Assembly (NCBI GenBank): GCA_036011785.1
Contig: DASCOB010000067.1
Location: forward strand, 1-6,136
Direction of reading: 5' to 3'
From: CAJWGI01 sp036011785
Lineage (GTDB): Bacteria; Chloroflexota; Anaerolineae; Anaerolineales; UBA11657
Length of the DNA stretch: 6,136 nt
Positions 1 to 5,158 of this stretch are shown piece by piece. The notes under the pieces are model-generated. The model was not told the origin of the DNA. It did no database searches and saw nothing but the letters and a program-made list of their open reading frames with translations. Position numbers and translations under genes: made by a program. Each line of letters begins with the position of its first letter. Position 1 is the first letter of the stretch.

Positions 1-99
1 CTGCGGGCGCTCAGCGCCCTGGTCAACGAGGACATACCACACCAGGAGAAGGTGCAAAAAGTCAATATTTCGCTGAGTTATCCGTGGTCGAAGGATTGA
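1..99 (+). CDS. C-terminal end of an unrecognised protein (5' truncated by window edge)
   Basis: Frame 1 is open from the first base to a TGA at 97-99. It gives 32 residues that end in SLSYPWSKD, with DIPHQEKVQKV before that. Codon use is normal and the reading has no internal stop, but 32 residues are too few to assign a family and I do not recognise it. The stop overlaps the ATG of the next small ORF (TGATG, 97-101), which would fit translational coupling. It could equally be chance open frame, although the G+C-rich third positions in the first 20 codons favour real coding. Confidence 0.45.
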   Translation: MRALSALVNEDIPHQEKVQKVNISLSYPWSKD

Positions 100-197
100 T
101 GCGCTTGAGAGAAACGAACATGAATTTCGTAAGGATTAGTGACTCCGAATTCAATCTGGATACGATAAGCTGGGTAACTCCGCATACCACAATATAA
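99..197 (+). CDS. Small ORF of 32 codons, possible small or truncated protein
   Basis: The ATG at 99-101 overlaps the preceding stop as TGATG, and the frame runs to TAA at 195-197. An internal ATG at 120-122 would give a 25-residue product that starts MNFVRISDSEFNLDTISWV. The pattern of a short beta strand, then NLDxIxxV, recalls the N-terminus of many small uncharacterised bacterial beta proteins that open with a line like 'F-I-N-L-D-x-I-x-x-V'. If so, this would be a truncated copy, because such proteins usually run to 60-80 residues. No good Shine-Dalgarno precedes either ATG, so expression would rely on coupling. The stretch is A+T-rich (24 of 60 bases are G+C in 121-180), unlike the genes around it. 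This could be non-coding. Confidence 0.25.
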   Translation: MRLRETNMNFVRISDSEFNLDTISWVTPHTTI

Positions 198-238
198 TAG
201 GCCTCAAGGTTGCCCTACGGCGTAAACCTTGAGGCCTA
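198..238 (-). terminator. Perfect 14-bp stem-loop, likely terminator of the tRNA-Val (elp3-tRNA) transcript
   Basis: Bases 198-211 (TAGGCCTCAAGGTT) pair perfectly with 225-238 around a 13-nt loop, in which GCC/GGC could pair again. Read on the minus strand, the hairpin starts 3 nt after the last tRNA base and is followed by TATTATATTG. That tail is A+T-rich but not a clean U tract. On the plus strand it follows the stop at 195-197 directly, but no T run comes after it. It therefore works better as a minus-strand terminator, or as a 3' processing signal for the tRNA precursor. Confidence 0.6.
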
Positions 239-241
239 CGA

Positions 242-315
<74 letters not shown>

Positions 316-334
316 GAAAACGCAATTGTAACAC

Positions 335-359
335 GCAGCGCCGCCTGAGCAGCGCCGCC
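335..359. repeat. Short direct repeat, two copies of GCAGCGCCGCC
   Basis: The 11-mer GCAGCGCCGCC occurs at 335-345 and again at 349-359, separated by TGA. It lies in the 48-bp gap between the elp3 stop and the tRNA-Val gene. A slippage duplication in a G+C-rich spacer is the simplest reading. No function is evident. Confidence 0.6.
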
Positions 360-363
360 GGTG

Positions 364-1977
364 TCACGCAATCACCTTGACCATATAGCTGCCGGCGCGG
401 GCAAAGCCGTACGAACGATAATATTCTCGCGTGCCCGCAGCTGCGATAACGGCCATGCGCGCGAAGCCCGCCGCAGCGGCGACGCGCTCGGCCTGCTGCA
501 GCAGGCGCGTGCCCAATCCGCGATGCTGCACCGCGCTGTTGCCCGCAGCCGCGCTGCCTATTTCCAGCGCCGGGCCGTACACATGCAGCTCGCGCAAGAG
601 CGCCGAGGCACGGATTTCATCGATGCCCAAATCAATTTCCGTGTTCGGCAGAGAGAGGCGCGCATAACCGGCCAGTAGGTCGGCGCGCGTGTTCAGCATC
701 AGAAAGTACTCCTCGCTGCCGGCGGTGCTGTAAATCTGCTCGCACAGCTGCAACCCGTCCTGCGGCACGCCGCGCCCGCGCACCTCGCGACAGCGCATGC
801 AGCTGCAGCGCTGTCCGCGCTCGCGCAGCCGGCGTTGCACCACCTGGCGCAAATTGGAGATCGTGCTGCCCGCCACTATGTTGGGCGCGGGAATATCACG
901 GTACACGCGGTTGATGCGGCAATAGGGCGGCGTCTGCAGTTTGCACGCCGCCACCAGTTCCAGCAAAGTCTCATCGCTATAAGGCCGGTACTCGTCGCGC
1001 TGCCAGCGCTGGTGCAACTCGGTGTTCGCGAGCAGCGAGCACGGATATATCTTGAGCTCATCCGGTCGCAGGGCCGGGTCAGACCACAGGAACGCATAAT
1101 CCTCCAGGTCGCTTTCCGCGGTGGCGCCGAGCAGGTTAGGCATCCAGTGCAGCACAATCTTGAAACCGGCTGCGCGCAGCAGCCGCAGCGCCTGCCGCGT
1201 GTCCGCCATATTGTGGCCGCGCCGATTCAGTTCCAGTACATTGTCTTGCAGTGATTGCACGCCGAGCTGCACTTTGGTCACTCCCAGCGCGCGCAGTCGG
1301 CGGATTTCCTCCGCTGAGATGTGGTCGGGGCGAGTTTCAATGACCAACCCGACATTGCGGTGGCGCGCTCTCTCGTTCCAGCGCTGCGCCTGCGCGAGCG
1401 TGGCCGCCGGCCGCTCGTTCATCGCGTCCAGACAGCGGCGGACAAACCAGCGCTGGTAATCGCGTGGATAGCTCGACCAAGTACCACCCAGAATGAGCAG
1501 CTCGATTTTATCCACCGCGTGACCATTGTCACTGAGGGTCTGCACGCGCGCCGCGGTCTGCTCGAACGGATCGAAGCCGTGCTGTTCAGCGCGCATCGCG
1601 CCCGGCTCGTCCGGCAGATAACTCTTGGGCATGCGCGCATCCGTGGGGCAAAAAATACACTTTCCCGGGCAGGGATAAGGTTTGGTGAGCACGGTCACTG
1701 GCGCAACGCCCGAGATGGTGCGCGTAGGTTTCATGCGCAACCGCTGTAATAGCGCCGGGTCGGGCTGCAAATCCCCGCGCGCGCACAGATGCCGATAGGT
1801 GCGCACCAACAGATTCTTACTGAAAACCCCGCCGCCAGCGCGCGCATGCCGCCGCAGAATTGCGCCCAGCTGCTCGCCACCATCCATGGGCTGTGCCTGC
1901 AGCTCGCGGATAATTTCCATTACCGGCTCAGCGTAGCGACTGACGTCCATCGCCGCGTGGCTCTTCAGGTTGCTCAT
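364..1977 (-). CDS. elp3: Elp3-family tRNA wobble uridine-34 carboxymethyl-forming enzyme (radical SAM + acetyltransferase)
   Basis: The 537-residue protein has the usual length and architecture of bacterial Elp3. Residues 1-90 form the tRNA-binding N-terminal part (FSKNLLVRTYR at 52-61 is typical). A radical SAM domain begins with C103-x3-C107-x2-C110 in KPYPCPGKCIFCP, followed by the family signatures PKSYLPDEPGAMRA and LILGGTWSSYP (161-171). The cysteines C391, C393 and C396 in CSCMRCREVRGR match the Elp3 zinc site. The C-terminal GNAT domain carries the acetyl-CoA loop QHRGLGTRL (484-492) and the GTREYYRSYGF motif (515-525) with Y519/Y520. By family knowledge, the protein uses acetyl-CoA and SAM radicals to form cm5U34 in tRNAs, in the cytoplasm. 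ATG 1975-1977 has no Shine-Dalgarno. A -10 element just upstream suggests a leaderless mRNA. ATG at 1948-1950 (residue 10), with GAAGAG about 10 nt before it, is the alternative start. It is divergent from a Trm9-like methyltransferase, and tRNA-Val lies downstream. Confidence 0.96.
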   Translation of the reverse strand: MSNLKSHAAMDVSRYAEPVMEIIRELQAQPMDGGEQLGAILRRHARAGGGVFSKNLLVRTYRHLCARGDLQPDPALLQRLRMKPTRTISGVAPVTVLTKPYPCPGKCIFCPTDARMPKSYLPDEPGAMRAEQHGFDPFEQTAARVQTLSDNGHAVDKIELLILGGTWSSYPRDYQRWFVRRCLDAMNERPAATLAQAQRWNERARHRNVGLVIETRPDHISAEEIRRLRALGVTKVQLGVQSLQDNVLELNRRGHNMADTRQALRLLRAAGFKIVLHWMPNLLGATAESDLEDYAFLWSDPALRPDELKIYPCSLLANTELHQRWQRDEYRPYSDETLLELVAACKLQTPPYCRINRVYRDIPAPNIVAGSTISNLRQVVQRRLRERGQRCSCMRCREVRGRGVPQDGLQLCEQIYSTAGSEEYFLMLNTRADLLAGYARLSLPNTEIDLGIDEIRASALLRELHVYGPALEIGSAAAGNSAVQHRGLGTRLLQQAERVAAAAGFARMAVIAAAGTREYYRSYGFARAGSYMVKVIA

Positions 1978-1984
1978 GGCAGCC

Positions 1985-1990
1985 AGTATA
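1985..1990 (-). promoter_or_regulatory. Putative -10 element for elp3 (TATACT on minus strand)
   Basis: The minus strand reads ATTATACT, a 5/6 match to TATAAT, with its last base at 1985. A start point 6-7 nt downstream falls at about 1978, next to the elp3 ATG (1977), so the transcript would be essentially leaderless. The hexamer 17 bp upstream (TGGAGG) is a poor -35. Four of the six bases are shared with the -10 of the divergent gene. Confidence 0.5.
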
Positions 1991-1992
1991 AT
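1987..1992 (+). promoter_or_regulatory. Putative consensus -10 element TATAAT for the methyltransferase gene
   Basis: A perfect TATAAT ends 8 nt before the GTG start at 2001. The predicted transcript start at about 1999 would leave a leader of zero to two bases. The -35 position with 17-bp spacing (1964-1969, TTCAGG) matches weakly. An in-frame TAA at 1989-1991, inside the -10, rules out any upstream extension of the coding frame. This supports both the GTG start and the leaderless arrangement. Confidence 0.55.
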
Positions 1993-2000
1993 CCATAATC

Positions 2001-2711
2001 GTGCGCACCTCCATCGCCCACCGGCTGCTGCGGTTAAACCACAAATTCTACAACGCCTTTGCGGCCGATTTCGCCGCTTCGCGCAGCCGCCTGCAACCCG
2101 GCATAATGCGCGCGCTCGCCGCGCTGCAACCGTACCATTCGCTCCTCGATGTCGGTTGCGGAGATGGGCGCGTTCTGGAGGCAGGCCGCCGCTCTGCTCC
2201 CGGCATCCGCTACGTCGGCGTGGATTTCAGTCGGCAGCTGCTTCGCCGCGCGCCCACGTCGCCGCGTTGCGATTTCATCCACGCCGACCTAGCATCTTCG
2301 GGCTGGGTGGCGGGGCTGTCGGGACGCTTCGAGGCGGCCGTCTGTTTTTCGTTGCTGCACCACATCCCTGGTCCGCGTCGGCAGTTGCGCCTGCTGCGCG
2401 AAATAAACGCCGTGCTGCAGCCTGGCGGGCGCTGCGCGCTCTCGGTCTGGCAATTCCTGCAGCTGCCGCGCTTGCGGCGCAAAATTATGCCCTGGGAGCA
2501 GGCTGGCCTTACCCGGGCCGCGGTGGATCCCGGCGATTACCTGCTGGACTGGCGCCGCGGCGGTCACGGTCTGCGCTATGTGCACCACTTTGCAGCCGAT
2601 GAGCTAAACGCGCTTTGCATGCGCGCCGGTTTCCACGTGGATGAAAGTTTCCGCAGTGACGGGGAAACCGGCGCGCTGGGGCTTTATCTGCTGCTCAGCG
2701 CTGGCCGTTAA
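2001..2711 (+). CDS. Trm9/ALKBH8-like class I SAM-dependent methyltransferase, probable tRNA cm5U34 carboxyl methyltransferase
   Basis: The 236-residue protein has a complete class I methyltransferase core. Motif I is LLDVGCGDGRVLE (48-60). The acidic residue that ends strand 2 is D75 in GVDFS, and D96 in HADL marks motif III. Motif IV is CFSLLHHIPG (115-124), and a PGG turn lies at 141-143. Outside the core it shows features I associate with the Trm9 group. These are the N-terminal LNHKFYNAFAADFAASRSR (12-30), a late PWE/DPGDYLLDWRR segment (164-186), and RYVHHFAADELNALCMRAGF (192-211), which resembles the RYYH-F-EGEL-LV-AGF ending of Trm9. That family esterifies cm5U34 to mcm5U34 on tRNA, downstream of Elp3, and this gene is divergent from elp3. 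GTG 2001 is the first possible start, because an in-frame TAA lies at 1989. No Shine-Dalgarno is seen. The assignment as a methyltransferase is firm. The tRNA substrate is inferred from resemblance and context. Confidence 0.85.
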   Translation: MRTSIAHRLLRLNHKFYNAFAADFAASRSRLQPGIMRALAALQPYHSLLDVGCGDGRVLEAGRRSAPGIRYVGVDFSRQLLRRAPTSPRCDFIHADLASSGWVAGLSGRFEAAVCFSLLHHIPGPRRQLRLLREINAVLQPGGRCALSVWQFLQLPRLRRKIMPWEQAGLTRAAVDPGDYLLDWRRGGHGLRYVHHFAADELNALCMRAGFHVDESFRSDGETGALGLYLLLSAGR

Positions 2712-2716
2712 ACAGT

Positions 2717-2745
2717 AGACGCGAGCAGGAAGAGGACTCGCGTCT
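2717..2745. terminator. 9-bp hairpin between convergent genes, possible bidirectional terminator
   Basis: AGACGCGAG (2717-2725) pairs perfectly with CTCGCGTCT (2737-2745) across an 11-nt purine-rich loop. It starts 6 nt after the methyltransferase stop. No T run follows on the plus strand. On the minus strand the tail reads ACTGTTTAACGG, which is only partly U-rich. The position between convergent genes suggests termination, but as an intrinsic terminator it is weak in both directions. Confidence 0.45.
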
Positions 2746-2750
2746 GACTG

Positions 2751-2768
2751 AAGGAGGAGAAAATGTAA
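2751..2768 (+). other. Strong Shine-Dalgarno followed by a start-stop codon pair (ATG TAA)
   Basis: AAGGAGG at 2751-2757 is followed by AGAAA and ATG at 2763-2765, with TAA immediately after at 2766-2768. This is the best ribosome-binding sequence in the window, and it serves a one-codon ORF. It may be the relic of a lost gene, a minimal ribosome-loading element, or chance in a purine-rich stretch. It lies downstream of the 9-bp hairpin on the plus strand. Confidence 0.35.
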
Positions 2769-2882
2769 CTGAACCCTGTCGAGGTACTCCCAAAGCATAC
2801 CTCATTCCGGGCGCGGCAACTTGACGGCCAACCGGCGCTCACCTGACGCACCGCCCACTGCCTCCCCACGGAAGCCACAATC

Positions 2883-3443
2883 TCACTCTCCCGGTTGAAC
2901 CGGGTAATGGAAAGCGCCCGGGAAATCAGCCCGCTCCGCTTTGGCCTTCCCGCTCCAATGCTCAATCTCGATGCGATACACAGCGGTGCGCGCCAGTTCG
3001 TCATCCGTGATGGCGCGGTAATCTCTGCCCGAGCGCAGGTGCGGGAAATATTTATCGAGCAGCAGTTGCAGCCCGTACCGTTTTTCTTCGGCGTCGCTGA
3101 GCACGCGCGCGCGCCCGAAGACGGTCACACCGGCGTATTCCACGCTGAACTTCAGAGCGTGCTCAGCCGGCAGCATCCGCCCCATCTCGCTGACGCTAAA
3201 GCACACGCGTTCTTCGCACTCTATGTTGGCGGGCGTGCGCCCGACGTGCGCGGTGTGCACGTAAATCGCGTGCGCCGCCTCAGCGTACACGAAGAGATTA
3301 CTGTTGACGAAAGGCTGCCCCTCCGACACGGTCGCCAGTACCCCGAACGGCGCCCGCTGCAGCAGCTCCCGAATCCAGACATCATCCTTCGCGCGGTCTT
3401 TGCGGCGCACACTCGCTGGCGATGCGGGCTTTTCGTCAGGCAT
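2883..3443 (-). CDS. Pyridoxamine 5'-phosphate oxidase-like FMN-binding split-barrel protein
   Basis: The 186-residue product has the split-barrel pattern of the Pyridox_ox_2/NimA-like group. It opens with a helix, then APFGVLATVSEGQPFVNSNLF (31-51) for the first strands. IYVHTAHVGRTPANIE (60-75) is the usual phosphate-contacting segment. ERVCFSVSEMGRMLP (78-92) and VEYAGVTVFGRARVLSD (101-117) follow, and it ends with VYRIEIEHWSGK (155-166). Members bind FMN or F420 and reduce or sense small substrates in the cytoplasm. The actual substrate cannot be read from sequence. I choose ATG 3441-3443 over the TTG at 3447-3449 because GAGG (3451-3454) lies 7 nt upstream of it. The start is 2 bp from the stop of a degraded aminopeptidase gene, so the two were probably an operon whose promoter-proximal part is now gone. 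It converges on the methyltransferase. Confidence 0.88.
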   Translation of the reverse strand: MPDEKPASPASVRRKDRAKDDVWIRELLQRAPFGVLATVSEGQPFVNSNLFVYAEAAHAIYVHTAHVGRTPANIECEERVCFSVSEMGRMLPAEHALKFSVEYAGVTVFGRARVLSDAEEKRYGLQLLLDKYFPHLRSGRDYRAITDDELARTAVYRIEIEHWSGKAKAERADFPGAFHYPVQPGE

Positions 3444-3445
3444 TG

Positions 3446-3652
3446 TCAATCCTCGGGACTAAACCACAGTTCCGCCAAGGCCCTGGCGCAGCCCTCTTGC
3501 ATCCGCTCGACGGGCAGAGCGTGTGCCACATTTTCATCGCACCCAACCACAGTCTCGTCCGCCGTCAGGCTGTTGACCACCGCTTTTTCAGTAGCCTCCA
3601 CCGCCGCCTGCGGCACTGCATGAATGCCGCGCCTTTCATAGCGGTAAGCAGC
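3446..3652 (-). pseudogene. C-terminal remnant of a DmpA/P1-family (S58) aminopeptidase
   Basis: The minus-strand frame ending in TGA at 3446-3448 is open for 68 codons back to a TGA at 3653-3655, with no start codon near its beginning. Its sequence includes PQAAVEATEKAVVNSL, then ADETVVGCDENVAHALPVERMQE. These resemble the C-terminal helix and tail of DmpA-type peptidases, where PLFxAVVEATEEAIxNAL is followed by TGRDGHxxxALPxDRL. Such proteins are usually 320-380 residues, autoproteolytic, and cleave N-terminal residues from peptides. Only the last 55 or so residues match here. The similarity fades at about 3610, and the first ten residues look unrelated. All upstream coding sequence, including the catalytic serine region, is replaced by the liv operon. 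The fragment is therefore a broken gene, or a gene cut by a rearrangement or assembly join. Confidence 0.72.
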
Positions 3653-3695
3653 TCAATCGGGCAAGACATCTTCTGTTCGGATGCGCGGGGTTTAC

Positions 3696-4397
3696 CTATA
3701 CCCACAGCGCCTTCTCCATATCGGTGAATTCACTCGCAGGCCCTTCAAACTTGTTGCGGCCTAATTCCAGCACGTAGACATGATCAGCAATCTTGAGCGC
3801 CTGTCGGATTTCCTGATCGACCAGCAGAATAGTCAGTCCCGCTCTATCACGTAGATCCACCAACATCTGGTAAACCTCCTCGGAGAGGAGCTTAGCTAGC
3901 CCCGCCGTAGGCTCATCCACCAAGATTAGTTTGGGATCGGTCATCAATGTACGTCCGACCTCGACCATACGCTGCTGTCCACCAGAAAGAAGACCTGCCC
4001 GCTGCTTACGTTTCTCTCTCAGCGCTGGGAAGAGCTCATAGTTCTCCTCCATCTTGAGTTGGATACGCGCTTTGTCGCGCTGGAAGGTCCATGCTCCCAG
4101 CATTAGGTTCTCCTCCACGGACATCTCTTTAAAGATGCCGGTCTGCTGCGGGATATATGAAACGCCTAAGTTAATCAATCTGTGAGTGGGCGTGCCAACT
4201 ACATCAGTACCATCTAGAAGCACTTGCCCTTGGTTTGGTTTTAGAAAACCATACACGGCTTTCAAGAGAGTAGATTTCCCTACGCCGTTCGCTCCCAACA
4301 CGGCAGTCATTTTCCCTTTTTCGGCAGTCAGATTCACTCCCTGAAGGATGTTCAGGTCACGGTAGTATCCGGCGTACAGGTCGCGGATCTCAAGCAT
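3696..4397 (-). CDS. livF: ABC transporter ATP-binding protein, LivF type (branched-chain amino acid family)
   Basis: The 233-residue ATPase has Walker A GANGVGKST (35-43), a Q-loop Q84 in YIPQQTGIF, signature LSGGQQR (137-143) and Walker B LILVDEP (157-163). The switch position reads LLVDQEIRQAL, where LivF proteins usually have VEQN in place of a histidine. That, the short length and the late gene order identify LivF rather than LivG. It would pair with LivG under the LivH/LivM permease on the inner face of the membrane to import branched-chain amino acids or a related solute. ATG 4395-4397 is chosen because the residues upstream of it (MRLIWARRKGKGT) read through the purine-rich ribosome-binding region, and AAGGGG lies 9 nt before it. 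The start overlaps the LivG stop by 8 bp. The end DMEKALWV appears complete. Confidence 0.93.
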   Translation of the reverse strand: MLEIRDLYAGYYRDLNILQGVNLTAEKGKMTAVLGANGVGKSTLLKAVYGFLKPNQGQVLLDGTDVVGTPTHRLINLGVSYIPQQTGIFKEMSVEENLMLGAWTFQRDKARIQLKMEENYELFPALREKRKQRAGLLSGGQQRMVEVGRTLMTDPKLILVDEPTAGLAKLLSEEVYQMLVDLRDRAGLTILLVDQEIRQALKIADHVYVLELGRNKFEGPASEFTDMEKALWV

Positions 4398-5127
4398 CGT
4401 CCCCTTCCCCTTCCTCCTTGCCCAGATAAGCCTCAATCACGACCGATTCTTTTTTCACCTCATTCGGCAAGCCATCGGCTATGATTGCTCCGTTGTGCAA
4501 CACTATCAACCGCTCGCTCAACGAAAAAATAGAATCCATATCATGACTTATCAGGATGATTGCCTTACCTTGAGAGCGGACTTGGCCTATGTAGCCATGG
4601 ATTGTCTCCTGCAGCTTCGGGTGTACTCCAGCAAATGGCTCATCAAGAATGATGATCTGGGGATCCAGCATCAGCAGGCGGCCCAACTCAAGCAGCTTCT
4701 GCTGGCCGCCAGACAACCCGCGACCCAATTCGTTCCTCAGGTGCTCGATAGTGAGTAGCTCGAGAATCTTGCATGCTTTCTTCTCCACATCCCTTTTTTC
4801 TGCATTAGGACGCACCGCCATGGCTGGCACAAGCATGTTCTCCATCACCGTCATGCGCCGGAATGCGCGCGTCACCTGGAAGGTTCGCCCTAAGCCACGT
4901 TGGGCAATGAGGTAGGGTGGCAAACCATCAATTCTTGCCCCGTTCAGCCATATAGAACCAGTTGTAGGTTTGTGGACCCCATCGATTAAATTGGTCAACG
5001 TCGTCTTGCCAGCACCGTTAGGACCAATCAGACCGATCAATTCTGGTTTGTCGATAGTCACGTGTACGTTATCGACAGCTTTCAAGCCACCGAAATATTT
5101 ACTCACATCCCTGAGTTCTAGTTTCAC
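4390..5127 (-). CDS. livG: ABC transporter ATP-binding protein, LivG type (branched-chain amino acid family)
   Basis: The 245-residue ATPase has Walker A GPNGAGKTT (35-43), the LivG marker GLGRTFQVTRAF (78-89) with Q-loop Q84, signature LSGGQQK (138-144), Walker B IIILDEP (158-164) and switch histidine H195 in LISHDMD. The IIADGLPNEV...VIEAYLG ending is the usual LivG C-terminus. A further acidic tail, KEEGEGDDA, is encoded by the AAGGAGGAAGGGGAAGGGGA purine run that doubles as the ribosome-binding region of livF. The start is GTG at 5125-5127 with AGAGG (5137-5141) 9 nt upstream. It follows livM by 31 bp and overlaps livF by 8 bp, so the three are one translationally linked operon. It is slightly shorter than typical LivG (about 255 residues). 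The likely substrate is a branched-chain amino acid, but related importers carry urea or amides. Confidence 0.94.
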   Translation of the reverse strand: MKLELRDVSKYFGGLKAVDNVHVTIDKPELIGLIGPNGAGKTTLTNLIDGVHKPTTGSIWLNGARIDGLPPYLIAQRGLGRTFQVTRAFRRMTVMENMLVPAMAVRPNAEKRDVEKKACKILELLTIEHLRNELGRGLSGGQQKLLELGRLLMLDPQIIILDEPFAGVHPKLQETIHGYIGQVRSQGKAIILISHDMDSIFSLSERLIVLHNGAIIADGLPNEVKKESVVIEAYLGKEEGEGDDA

Positions 5128-5158
5128 TCGGACAAACCTCTATGATGAATAAGCTTAC

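Larger units (their letters stand above)
2712..2882. other. Convergent intergenic region: hairpin plus start-stop element, otherwise nothing recognised
   Basis: This 171-bp gap separates two convergent genes, the methyltransferase (+) and the FMN-binding protein (-). It holds the hairpin at 2717-2745 and the Shine-Dalgarno/ATG-TAA string at 2751-2768. Between 2769 and 2882 I see no ORF with coding features, no repeat and no RNA fold that I recognise. Confidence 0.6.

Noticed and set aside
835..1749. Long plus-strand open frames opposite elp3 (835-1254, 1321-1749)
   Set aside because: They are antisense to a full-length, motif-complete Elp3, have arginine- and alanine-heavy low-information sequence, and show no recognisable domain. 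High G+C removes stop codons on the opposite strand.
1970..2602. Plus-strand open frame of 210 codons overlapping the methyltransferase in another frame
   Set aside because: The methyltransferase frame carries all the SAM-binding motifs. This one is an arginine/alanine/proline-rich shadow.
3447..3449. TTG as start of the FMN-binding protein
   Set aside because: ATG two codons later has GAGG at 7-nt spacing, whereas TTG would leave only 1 nt between that GAGG and the start codon.
2895..3623. Plus-strand open frame of 242 codons opposite the FMN-binding gene and the peptidase remnant
   Set aside because: It runs antisense across two regions with clear homology on the minus strand and shows no domain of its own.
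4398..4436. Upstream start of livF giving 13 extra residues
   Set aside because: The extra residues read through the ribosome-binding purine run, and homologues start at the MLEIRDLYAGY line.
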